Below, piece after piece: positions 7,126 to 14,787 of a DNA stretch of 41,556 nucleotides. The stretch lies in NCBI GenBank assembly GCA_021848965.1, contig JAJZTL010000005.1, positions 1-41,556 of the forward strand, written 5' to 3'. A model generated the notes under the pieces. The model did no database searches. It saw nothing but the letters and a program-made list of their open reading frames with translations, and had not been told where the DNA came from. The stretch comes from Pseudomonadota bacterium. GTDB taxonomy: Bacteria; Pseudomonadota; Gammaproteobacteria; Legionellales; Legionellaceae. The position numbers and the translations under genes were made by a program. Each line of letters begins with the position of its first letter. Position 1 is the stretch's first letter.

Positions 7126-8358
7126 TTAAGATATGAGAACAACTAATTTTGACTCCATTTGTCGAATTTTTTCATAGTCTAATAAAATTGATTCACGCTC
7201 TCCTGATAATGCAATAATCCCAATGCTTGTGAGGTAGTCAACAGTTTGTGGTACAAGATCACCATTTTTAAACCAAATGTATTTACTGTGCAAAGTAGGT
7301 AATTGAGAAACCTCAGTGAGAGCTTCAACATTAGATATTATCCCATCATTCGGGGACTTCAAAAAAACAGGAACAACAGTTTTTTTAAAGGTATATTCTT
7401 TTGTTCGAACATCACCTTCGGTATAGATTTCAACTAATTTATCTGCTTGACTGCTGCCTGTTGCTTCTCGTGCAAATCGAACAACGGGACCTCCACACAT
7501 TCGGGCTCCTGACTCAATAAGCCGAGGTCCTTTGTTTGTAAGCATAATTTCATTGTGTGCAGCTCCCCAACGAACCCCCAGCGCATCTAAGGCTCTTTGA
7601 GTATATTCAAATAATTCCCCATATAATTCTTTGTTATAAGGCACAAACTCAACATAATCAAAAACAGTTTTACGATGATGTGACGATGTTTTATTATATT
7701 TTATCAAGTGGGCTAAATAATGTTTTCCATTAGCGCTGACGGTGCCAACAGCAAATTCTGTGCCAATCGCTTCTTCCTGAACAACAACGGTTTCACTCAC
7801 TTGTCCCGTAATTTTAGACGGTTCAGTTAATACTTGATTGAAAGCTATTTTCCAATCTCCTCTTGCTGAAATATGAAAGACCTTATCACTACCAGCAGAT
7901 ATAGGCGGTTTAATTATGAGAGGAGAATCGACTAACTCGTTTTCTTTCATCCATGTTTCCACTTCATTTTCAGAAGAAGTGTTGAGTGTTTTAAGGGTGG
8001 GAACACCAGCATCATCTAAAGCTTTCTGCATGAGAGCTTTGTGTAATCGATTAAGCGACTTTTGAGGATCATTGGCGAGCTGAGGCGTTAGGATTTCAGA
8101 TAACTGTTCTGCTAAACTAACACCTGATTCAGTGCCAGGAATAATGGCCATAGGGTGATATTTTTTTAGAATTTCTATCAGATTAGGTTGATTGGGAATA
8201 ATTTCGGTAAAATCTGAAGTTTGCACTTTTGTGCCAAATCCCATTCGATCAAGCGGTTTAAAAGTGACTGCAATAGAGGGTATTCCTCTGGCTTTAAAAG
8301 CAGGAGCTAATTCTATGCCTGATGATAATGGATCGACAATGACGATAGGTCTATTCAT
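7126..8358 (-). CDS. ATP-grasp ligase of the isonitrile cluster
   Basis: 410 aa from the ATG at 8358, which has AGAGG at a good distance; an in-frame ATG 21 nt further upstream lacks this. An N-terminal pre-ATP-grasp fold begins 'RPIVIVDPLSSGIELAPAF'. The ATP-binding lid 'SPLIIKPPISAGSDKVF' and the metal-binding end 'NEIMLTNKGPRLIESGAR' mark an ATP-grasp enzyme of the carboxylate-amine ligase kind (related to L-amino acid ligases). It would join a carboxylate to an amine through an acyl phosphate. It is the last gene of the pvcA-pvcB-monooxygenase cluster with a 10-nt gap upstream, so it probably conjugates the isonitrile product or its precursor to an amino acid or amine. The substrate is unknown. 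Confidence 0.85.
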   Translation of the reverse strand: MNRPIVIVDPLSSGIELAPAFKARGIPSIAVTFKPLDRMGFGTKVQTSDFTEIIPNQPNLIEILKKYHPMAIIPGTESGVSLAEQLSEILTPQLANDPQKSLNRLHKALMQKALDDAGVPTLKTLNTSSENEVETWMKENELVDSPLIIKPPISAGSDKVFHISARGDWKIAFNQVLTEPSKITGQVSETVVVQEEAIGTEFAVGTVSANGKHYLAHLIKYNKTSSHHRKTVFDYVEFVPYNKELYGELFEYTQRALDALGVRWGAAHNEIMLTNKGPRLIESGARMCGGPVVRFAREATGSSQADKLVEIYTEGDVRTKEYTFKKTVVPVFLKSPNDGIISNVEALTEVSQLPTLHSKYIWFKNGDLVPQTVDYLTSIGIIALSGERESILLDYEKIRQMESKLVVLIS

Positions 8359-8368
8359 ATATTGCCTC

Positions 8369-9772
8369 TTAAAGTACAAGAAGTCTAATGTAGGAGTCGG
8401 GTCTGACTAAAATGGCCTTATTAGTATAAGGGGAATTATTGGACCAATAATTTGTTTGGCATGGACAAGAATAAATTTGAATAATGTTTATAGATTCAGG
8501 GATATTCATATTCAACTCATCATTGCCAAAGATGAGCAAAGTAAATTTAGTGTAGTCCAAAAGAGAATAAAGTCTGGTTTTGGTATTCCCCTTAAAAATT
8601 TCAAAGTCAAACAGCCGAGAACCTTCAAGTCCATGTGTTCCGTAACGAATACCCATACCCGTAATATTGCCAGAATGTTTTTGTACAATCTTTACATAAT
8701 CTTCGGCATGAGTTCCATTTTGTGAATATTTAGTTGAGCGCACAAGTTTACCTGAAGTTTCAATGACGCTTTGGGCTATGGGTTTACGTTCTGCTTCATA
8801 ACTTCTTAAAAATTCTGTAGGAGCGTTGCAGTTTATGACGCTATTAAGTTTCCAGATGAGATTAAAGGCATCGGCAAGACCTGTATTGAGGCCTTGTCCA
8901 CCATTAACTGAATGAATATGACAGGCATCACCCGCAAGAAAAACACGATCGCGTACAAAAAATTTTTCGGCAACAGATTCTTTGACTGAAAATTGTGAAA
9001 ACCAAACAATTTTCTTAAAACTTAAAGTATAAGGCTGCATCGCATGATTAATCTTTTTAATAACCTCTTCTTGAGTAAAATTTGGGGTGTCCATTCTGAC
9101 ATAAAATCTATTAATATCGCCTTCTCTTGGAATCCAAGCGACATCAGATGTTTCTGCCTGAAAAACAATAATTTCAGGCACTTTAGGAAAGTGGGTGTCA
9201 ATAACTCCATCAATGACAGCCCATACCATTTGTGGGTGTCTAATTTCAAACGGTATGTTAAAGTGTTTTCGAACAAAGGAATGAGCACCATCTGCGCCGA
9301 TAATATAGCTTGCTTGAATCTGCTCTTCATTGGAGAGCGTTATTAGACAGCCATCTTTCTTAAGTTCAATATTTTTAACGTTTGTTGAACGTTTGACTGC
9401 CGCGCCCATTTCTTTCAGTTTTTTGTCTAATAATTTTTCTAGATAAGACTGTCCAATCATCAAGAAATGTTTATGCAAGCAGCCTTCCAATTCATCCCAC
9501 CAGGAAGATTGGCGCGAAATAAATTTTCCATTAGCCCACACAGAACTGGTGTTGCATGTTTTTCCCAACGGGTAGAGCTCATCAAATAAACCGACTAACT
9601 CAAGTAGTTGTAGAGTACGAGCGTTCAGAGCGTCAGCTCTACCGACTTCTAAAGGAGCATCCGATTTATCAATGATAACAGTACGCATGCCACAAAGTTG
9701 TGCTAGGTAAGCGCACATGAGTCCTACCGGGCCCGCCCCAATGATCATAATATCTGTTACGTGTTTATTCAT
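8369..9772 (-). CDS. FAD-dependent aromatic monooxygenase
   Basis: 467 aa, group A flavoprotein monooxygenase of the PheA/TfdB type. The Rossmann motif GAGPVG is at residues 12-17, the mid-protein 'IIGADGAHSFVRKHF' (DG motif) binds FAD/NAD(P)H, and 'VFLAGDACHIHSVNGGQGLN' is the second FAD motif. The C-terminal thioredoxin-like region appears short, since homologues are often over 500 aa. These enzymes hydroxylate phenolic rings with NAD(P)H and O2. The start overlaps the pvcB-like stop by 4 nt, so the genes are translationally coupled, and a tyrosine- or DOPA-derived isonitrile is a plausible substrate. The classical PvcC belongs to a different flavin monooxygenase type. Confidence 0.87.
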   Translation of the reverse strand: MNKHVTDIMIIGAGPVGLMCAYLAQLCGMRTVIIDKSDAPLEVGRADALNARTLQLLELVGLFDELYPLGKTCNTSSVWANGKFISRQSSWWDELEGCLHKHFLMIGQSYLEKLLDKKLKEMGAAVKRSTNVKNIELKKDGCLITLSNEEQIQASYIIGADGAHSFVRKHFNIPFEIRHPQMVWAVIDGVIDTHFPKVPEIIVFQAETSDVAWIPREGDINRFYVRMDTPNFTQEEVIKKINHAMQPYTLSFKKIVWFSQFSVKESVAEKFFVRDRVFLAGDACHIHSVNGGQGLNTGLADAFNLIWKLNSVINCNAPTEFLRSYEAERKPIAQSVIETSGKLVRSTKYSQNGTHAEDYVKIVQKHSGNITGMGIRYGTHGLEGSRLFDFEIFKGNTKTRLYSLLDYTKFTLLIFGNDELNMNIPESINIIQIYSCPCQTNYWSNNSPYTNKAILVRPDSYIRLLVL

Positions 9773-10620
9773 TGGTAAGACTCCAGACCTGGATTATCGA
9801 AAGGAGGACAGCTTAAAACGTGCACACGTTGAATGTGGCGAGGAGATTTAGACACAAAAGCTTCTCTGCCATGTAAAAGTGAAAAATTATCTGCAATGAC
9901 GATATCACCTGTTTGCCATTCATGGGCATAAAAATTAGAAGGTGCATAAAGAGCGTCTTTTAAGCTTTTGTGGAAAAGATCTAATTCTTCTGGATTTATG
10001 CCGGTAAATTCAAGTTCGGGAGGGTTAATAAAATGTCCATTGCTTTCAAAGTGAGGTTCGTTATAGCGAATGACAAAAAAATCTTTTTGTGGGTGTCTAG
10101 TAATGATGGGAGATATGGTTTTACTATTGTAAAACTCCATTTTTCTTTGATAGATGCCGGTGACTTTTTCCCATAATTGTTTAAGTTCAGAATATGGGTG
10201 TCTTAAAACAAGATCTTTTAAAACTAAACGAGTATTGGAAAAAGTTGTTCTTCCTCCTTGCCCTGGCAATGGGGCTTTTACGCAACGAAAAATTTGGTAT
10301 TCAGGGACTTGGAGACGGTACATTCCATCCCAATGGAGTGGAAGGTAGCTATTATCAAAAATATGATCTTCTGGATTGTCTTGCTCAATGAGCTCAAGGA
10401 CTTTTCCAAATGGCCAAAGGCTGATTTCACCCCATAATTCGCAATAATGAGAGAAATCATCGGTGCTTTGAAGTGGTTGAAATCCTCTTAATAGAATGAG
10501 TTGATGTTGTTCAAATAATTCGCGTAAGCTTTGTATGTCTAAATCGGTCAGATGAATAGGAGCATTTTTGGGTTCTAAGAGAACACCAAAGGGTTTAATG
10601 TGAGTGATGTTATAATTCAT
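9769..10620 (-). CDS. pvcB: PvcB/IsnB-like Fe(II)/2-oxoglutarate oxygenase
   Basis: 283-aa TauD/TfdA-fold dioxygenase. The iron triad is H96-x-D98 ('LPLHWDGMY') and H250 ('LLHGREAF'), with R265 placed 15 residues on as the 2-oxoglutarate arginine. Partners of isonitrile synthases have this fold and convert the isonitrile amino acid by hydroxylation or oxidative decarboxylation to a vinyl isonitrile. It sits between pvcA (4-nt overlap) and the flavin monooxygenase (4-nt overlap), which makes the PvcB role more likely than taurine use. The symbol is given from context. Confidence 0.83.
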   Translation of the reverse strand: MNYNITHIKPFGVLLEPKNAPIHLTDLDIQSLRELFEQHQLILLRGFQPLQSTDDFSHYCELWGEISLWPFGKVLELIEQDNPEDHIFDNSYLPLHWDGMYRLQVPEYQIFRCVKAPLPGQGGRTTFSNTRLVLKDLVLRHPYSELKQLWEKVTGIYQRKMEFYNSKTISPIITRHPQKDFFVIRYNEPHFESNGHFINPPELEFTGINPEELDLFHKSLKDALYAPSNFYAHEWQTGDIVIADNFSLLHGREAFVSKSPRHIQRVHVLSCPPFDNPGLESYQ

Positions 10621-11630
10621 AAGATACTCCTTGCGTCAAAATGGCTGGGTCGTCCATCTTGGGAGTGAACGAGTTGAGCGCCTAAAGCTTCGGCTTCCGA
10701 TCGTTTCATCAAAATATAGCCTTTTTCACCTTCAACAGCAACACCATGCCATGGTGTCATCCAGTTTTCTTTTCCAATTAAACGAATAGCTAATTTTTTT
10801 GCACCACAAGTTTGAGGGTGAATAGACAGTCTAACAGCTTCTGGAAATTGTTCGGCAATTAATTGACTCCATGCCTGGCTTCTTCTGATAACTTCGTAGG
10901 CTTTTATACGAGATTCTTTGAGTAGGGCGGTACGACTTTTAGTTTGTTCTGAGTATTTTGAATATTGGGTGTCTTCAAATAGAAAGCGAGTTATGCCACA
11001 GTACATTTGATTGAACTCTTGTTCGGTGCCAACCTTATATTTGAGAGAGTCTAAGGATTCGCCATAACTTTTCATGAGCTCGTTACGCATTTGATTAAAG
11101 TTAATGTTTCCATAGAAATTCTCGAGATTAAACGTGGATATGTTTGAAAAAGAGATTTTTTTTATGAGCTTATTTAATTCAATTTGGTAAGCCGTAACGT
11201 GATTTTCTTTCATTCCAACAACATCGCTGAATACTCTTCCATCGGAACAGAGAATAATTTTAACTCCAGGATTGTAGAATTTTTTAATTCTTTGGCAAAG
11301 ATTTTCAAGAAAATTAAGTGAAAGTTGTTCTGCATAATCGGGTAAGTATCCTAGTACTTTTTCTGGATTAGGAGATTTTCCAGGAAAAGCAGGTAATACG
11401 AAAGTAATCGGTTTGTTTTTCTTTACTGCTGTGATTATCTTGGATAGATGAGGTGAAGAGCATTTTGCGCAATTCAGATCTTTACAGGCATTGATGGATG
11501 TCGAAAGACGACGAAATATCATAATTTCATTCAAGATATTTTTGGCTATTTCTGACGCAGAATAAGATTCTGTTATAAATTTAACGATAGAATTAAGCGT
11601 AATTATTTGATTGACGGTAATATTTTTCAT
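10617..11630 (-). CDS. pvcA: Isonitrile synthase, PvcA/IsnA/DIT1 family
   Basis: 337 aa, close to the usual length of this family. Conserved blocks are 'FVLPAFPGKSPNPEKVLGYLPD' (about 77-98), 'SDGRVFSDVVG' (129-139) and the C-terminal 'MTPWHGVAVEGEKGYILMKRSEAEALGAQ' followed by DGRPSH. Such enzymes convert the amino group of tyrosine or tryptophan to an isonitrile using ribulose-5-phosphate. Known products include paerucumarin (Pseudomonas) and rhabduscin (Xenorhabdus/Photorhabdus). A strong ribosome site (GAGGAG) precedes the ATG. It is the first gene of the cluster and lies 91 bp downstream of the FNR-type regulator on the same strand. Tyrosine versus tryptophan cannot be decided by eye. 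Confidence 0.92.
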   Translation of the reverse strand: MKNITVNQIITLNSIVKFITESYSASEIAKNILNEIMIFRRLSTSINACKDLNCAKCSSPHLSKIITAVKKNKPITFVLPAFPGKSPNPEKVLGYLPDYAEQLSLNFLENLCQRIKKFYNPGVKIILCSDGRVFSDVVGMKENHVTAYQIELNKLIKKISFSNISTFNLENFYGNINFNQMRNELMKSYGESLDSLKYKVGTEQEFNQMYCGITRFLFEDTQYSKYSEQTKSRTALLKESRIKAYEVIRRSQAWSQLIAEQFPEAVRLSIHPQTCGAKKLAIRLIGKENWMTPWHGVAVEGEKGYILMKRSEAEALGAQLVHSQDGRPSHFDARSIL

Positions 11631-11669
11631 TTTTTTATCTCCTCACATCAGATTAAAAGTTTTGAAGAG

Positions 11670-11700
11670 ATAAATAAAATATTTTATTTATATGATTATA
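11670..11700 (-). promoter_or_regulatory. Palindrome and -10 box upstream of pvcA
   Basis: Positions 11670-11691 are a perfect 22-bp palindrome, ATAAATAAAAT followed by its reverse complement. A minus-strand TATAAT lies at 11695-11700 without a clear -35. The predicted start site (near 11688) would fall in the palindrome, a typical repressor position. The sequence is AT-only, so chance or a hairpin role cannot be excluded. Confidence 0.4.
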
Positions 11701-11721
11701 ATAAAAACTACTTATCGTATT

Positions 11722-12381
11722 TTATGCAATAAGTTTTTTTAACTTAGGAATGTCCGCTAGTGTTATATATTTTTTGTCTATGCTAATAAGTTGAGTTTTT
11801 CTTAAATATGAAAATAAACGACTGACAGTTTCTGAGGCGAGATTTAAGTAATTCCCAATATCTTGATATGTCAAGGGAAGCAAAAAACCATTTTCATGAT
11901 TACAGGATAATCGTCCGGCTATATCGAGCAAAAATGCAACAAGTTTTTGTTGTGCTGTAATTGACTTCAAGTATTCACCAAATGTTAGTTGATGACTAAC
12001 TGAATATAAAAAATGTGAGATTAATTTTGGTTCTGATTCAATTAACGATAGAAAGTTTTTGTAGGGTATTTCGCACATGAGTGTATCAGAAATAGCGATC
12101 GTTAAAAAAGGATATTTTTGCAATGCAATGGCTTCATAGCCAAAAACCTCATTTTGGAAATAAAAATTATGAATATTTTCATTTCCAAAACTGTCGGTAT
12201 TGCAAGTTTTAAGAACACCTTTTTGTATGAGATACAAATGAGTGAATTTATCATGAGGTCTATGTAGTATTTCCTTATTTTTGAGCACACGTTTTTTTGA
12301 AATTAAATGCGTGTTGCCTTGATTTAGGCAAAATATACCCAAAGAACATTGTTGGCAGGAGTGTGGCAAGTTAGAGTGCAT
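11722..12381 (-). CDS. fnr: FNR-type oxygen-sensing transcription regulator
   Basis: 219-aa Crp/Fnr protein. Cysteines C9, C12 and C18 reproduce the CxxCx5C pattern of FNR, and C103 in 'LMCEIPY' matches the position of FNR C122, so all four 4Fe-4S ligands are present. A cyclic-nucleotide-like beta barrel is followed by a dimer helix and a C-terminal helix-turn-helix, 'YQDIGNYLNLASETVSRLFSYLRK', with the E..SR recognition residues of FNR. It should be active at low O2. It is divergent from the desaturase-hemF-cyd operon, which carries an FNR site, and stands upstream of pvcA on the same strand. It is somewhat shorter than E. coli FNR (250 aa). Confidence 0.9.
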   Translation of the reverse strand: MHSNLPHSCQQCSLGIFCLNQGNTHLISKKRVLKNKEILHRPHDKFTHLYLIQKGVLKTCNTDSFGNENIHNFYFQNEVFGYEAIALQKYPFLTIAISDTLMCEIPYKNFLSLIESEPKLISHFLYSVSHQLTFGEYLKSITAQQKLVAFLLDIAGRLSCNHENGFLLPLTYQDIGNYLNLASETVSRLFSYLRKTQLISIDKKYITLADIPKLKKLIA

Positions 12382-12423
12382 TTAGATTTTGAAACCTCAA
12401 AAATAGTTATGGTAAGAAAAAAT

Positions 12424-12465
12424 ATGATCTAGATCAATGAACGAAATAACTTATCTTTTTATAAT
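12424..12465 (+). promoter_or_regulatory. FNR site plus -10 element, class II layout
   Basis: ATGATCTAGATCAA (12424-12437) matches the FNR consensus TTGAT-N4-ATCAA at 9 of 10 fixed positions. TATAAT follows at 12460-12465. With a start site about 7 nt downstream (near 12472), the FNR dyad centre is at about -41.5, the standard class II activation position. It serves the desaturase-hemF-cydPABX operon and could also influence the divergent fnr gene (start 12381). Confidence 0.8.
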
Positions 12466-12496
12466 TATACCTGATTTTTTAGGAGGATAACTAATT

Positions 12497-13663
12497 ATGA
12501 TACTAGATGGGTTACTAGAGTTTTCTTGGAAAGGAGACATTATTTATACGTTAATTTTAACGCAAGTTACCATTGCGAGTGTGACAATTTATTTACATCG
12601 GCATCAAACGCATCAGGCTTTGACATTGCATCCAATAATCAGTCATTTTTTTAGGTTTTGGTTATGGATGACAACGGGATTGGTGACAAAAGAGTGGGTT
12701 TCCATTCATCGAAAACATCATGCAAAATGTGAAACAAAGGATGATCCTCATAGTCCAAAAAATTGGGGGTTAAAGTTTATGTTATTACATGGAATGAAAG
12801 TGTATCGAGCAGGGAAGACAAGAGAAACCATAGAAAAATATGGGCATGGAGCACCATCAGATTGGATAGAGAAAAATTTGTATAGTGTTCATGAAAAGCT
12901 GGGTATTTGTCTGATGTTGATCATTGATTTGATGTTATTGGGTTTGCCTGGGTTATTTGTTTGGGTTGTTCAAATGTTTTGGATACCTTTTTGGGCGGCT
13001 GGCGTCATTAACGGTGTTGGACATGCTTATGGTTATCGTAATTTTGAAACGAATGATTCGTCGACAAATATTTTTCCTTTAGCCATTTTTGTTGGTGGAG
13101 AAGAGTTACACAATAATCACCATACATTTCCTTCATCAGCAAAATTATCTGTAAAATGGTGGGAATTTGATATAGGGTGGGCATATATAAAAATTTTGGA
13201 AAGTCTTCGATTAGCCAAAGTAAATCGAGAATTTTCATTGTTGTCGAATCAAGATATTTTAACTGAGAAAAAAACTTTGGATTTTAGTGTGGTTAGACTT
13301 TTAATAAACCATCGTTTGCAGGTTTTAACGGACTATTATCGGCAAGTTCTTTTGCCTACATGGCACAACGAAAATCGTAAATCTCCCTTGCCTCATAACA
13401 CAAAAAAAATATTGTCTTGTGCGGAATCGCAATGGGATGAGAAAAAAGCTGCGACGATGAATGAAATGGTGCAAAAAAATGCGACGATGCGTTTGGTGTG
13501 TCAGTTTAAAATATCTTTGCAACAAATTTGTGAAAATAAAAAACTGAACTCTGAAGAATTATTGAGTTTATTTAAAAAGTGGGTTGATGAAGCGCAGCAG
13601 TCAGGTAATTGTTTGCTGGAAAAATTTGCACAGTCTATGCCTAATTATGTGATTAAAATTTAA
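12497..13663 (+). CDS. Membrane acyl-CoA/fatty acid desaturase
   Basis: 388 aa. The three histidine boxes of the delta-9 desaturase family are present: 'HRHQTH', 'HRKHH' and 'HNNHH', with hydrophobic helices around them. The di-iron enzyme inserts a double bond into acyl chains using O2 and an electron donor. The last ~140 residues form a soluble, charged extension beyond the catalytic core, as seen in some proteobacterial desaturases. AGGAGG precedes the ATG. It is the first gene behind the FNR site and is followed 17 bp later by hemF. Pairing an O2-consuming enzyme with FNR control suggests compensation for low O2. Confidence 0.9.
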   Translation: MILDGLLEFSWKGDIIYTLILTQVTIASVTIYLHRHQTHQALTLHPIISHFFRFWLWMTTGLVTKEWVSIHRKHHAKCETKDDPHSPKNWGLKFMLLHGMKVYRAGKTRETIEKYGHGAPSDWIEKNLYSVHEKLGICLMLIIDLMLLGLPGLFVWVVQMFWIPFWAAGVINGVGHAYGYRNFETNDSSTNIFPLAIFVGGEELHNNHHTFPSSAKLSVKWWEFDIGWAYIKILESLRLAKVNREFSLLSNQDILTEKKTLDFSVVRLLINHRLQVLTDYYRQVLLPTWHNENRKSPLPHNTKKILSCAESQWDEKKAATMNEMVQKNATMRLVCQFKISLQQICENKKLNSEELLSLFKKWVDEAQQSGNCLLEKFAQSMPNYVIKI

Positions 13664-13679
13664 AAAAGGAGTGCTTTAA

Positions 13680-14606
13680 GTGAGCGATCTCATTACCTCT
13701 GTAAAAAATTATTTGTTGTCCTTGCAACAAAAACTTTGTCAACAATTTGAGCAAGTCGATGGTAGGGCTTGTTTTTTAAAAGATGTGTGGACAAAAGCAC
13801 CGGGAAATCTGTTATCAGGCGGGGGAATTACTTGTGTATTAGAAAATGGTGCTACTTTCGAGCAGGTGGGTGTCAATTTTTCTCATGTCTATGGCGAAAA
13901 ATTACCTGCGTCAGCGCAAGCATCGCGTTCAAATATTGCCGATAAACCTTTTGAAGCATTAGGTGTTTCTTTAGTAGTGCATCCAAGAAATCCTTATATA
14001 CCTACGTCGCATGCAAATGTTCGTTTTTTTATGGCCGGAGAACCGGGTAAAAATCCTGTATGGTGGTATGGCGGTGGATACGATTTAACACCGTATTATG
14101 GTTTTACTGAGGATTGTCAACATTGGCATACAATAGCTAAAGCAGCTTGCGATCCTTTCGGAAAAGAAATTTACCCAGAATTAAAGCGTTGGTGTGATGA
14201 TTATTTTTACTTGAAGCATCGTAAAGAACAGCGTGGCATAGGTGGATTATTTTTTGATGATTGGGCCAAATGGGACTGGGAGACTTGTTTTTCCTTTATG
14301 AAAAGCGTGGGTGATAGTTATGCCAATGCTTATTTCCCTATTGTTGAAAAGCGAAAACTAACGCCTTATGGAGAACGTGAAAGAAAATTTCAGTTAATAC
14401 GTCGAGGGCGATATGTTGAATTTAATTTGCTTTATGATAGAGGAACTCTATTTGGCCTACAATCTGAAGGGCGTACAGAATCTATTCTAATGTCATTGCC
14501 TCCGGAAGTTTCTTGGCGTTATAATCATATGCCAGAACCGGCATCACTTGAAGCCGAGTTGCTGACTAATTTTTTAGTTCCTAAAGATTGGGTTACAAAT
14601 GCATAA
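13680..14606 (+). CDS. hemF: Oxygen-dependent coproporphyrinogen III oxidase
   Basis: 308 aa, normal HemF length. Family blocks: '[26 protein letters not shown]', '[14 protein letters not shown]', '[15 protein letters not shown]', '[10 protein letters not shown]' and '[39 protein letters not shown]'. It converts coproporphyrinogen III to protoporphyrinogen IX in the cytosol with O2. The start is GTG with an upstream AGGAG. It overlaps cydP by 8 nt. Co-transcription with cytochrome bd genes supplies heme to the oxidase. Confidence 0.97.
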   Translation: MSDLITSVKNYLLSLQQKLCQQFEQVDGRACFLKDVWTKAPGNLLSGGGITCVLENGATFEQVGVNFSHVYGEKLPASAQASRSNIADKPFEALGVSLVVHPRNPYIPTSHANVRFFMAGEPGKNPVWWYGGGYDLTPYYGFTEDCQHWHTIAKAACDPFGKEIYPELKRWCDDYFYLKHRKEQRGIGGLFFDDWAKWDWETCFSFMKSVGDSYANAYFPIVEKRKLTPYGERERKFQLIRRGRYVEFNLLYDRGTLFGLQSEGRTESILMSLPPEVSWRYNHMPEPASLEAELLTNFLVPKDWVTNA

Positions 14607-14787
14607 AAGAAACTCTTTGACATTTGAAATTAGTGTAATACTCATATTAAAAGCAATTTTTATTTATGCTATCTGGGCTATCTGTTTTTCTCATCCTTTG
14701 GATGACTCCAATCCAAAAATGATGAGCGAAGCTGTGAAAACACATTTCTTTAATCAAAACATTATTAAACAAGGTAATTCAACGTGA
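14599..14787 (+). CDS. cydP: Probable small oxidase subunit CydP
   Basis: 62 aa with a single transmembrane helix (about residues 9-30, '[22 protein letters not shown]') followed by 'SHP' and a short polar tail. The pattern EI-xx-LxLK-...-W-...-F-S-x-P resembles the CydP family of putative cytochrome oxidase small subunits. It overlaps hemF by 8 nt and cydA by 4 nt, so it is translationally coupled to cydA. The name rests on pattern and position. Confidence 0.6.
   Translation: MHKRNSLTFEISVILILKAIFIYAIWAICFSHPLDDSNPKMMSEAVKTHFFNQNIIKQGNST

Noticed and set aside
8456-8725. Plus-strand 89-aa ORF
   Set aside because: Lies wholly opposite the FAD monooxygenase C-terminal coding region.
9044-9346. 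Plus-strand ORF within the FAD monooxygenase gene
   Set aside because: Overlaps conserved FAD monooxygenase coding sequence; no ribosome site or family resemblance.
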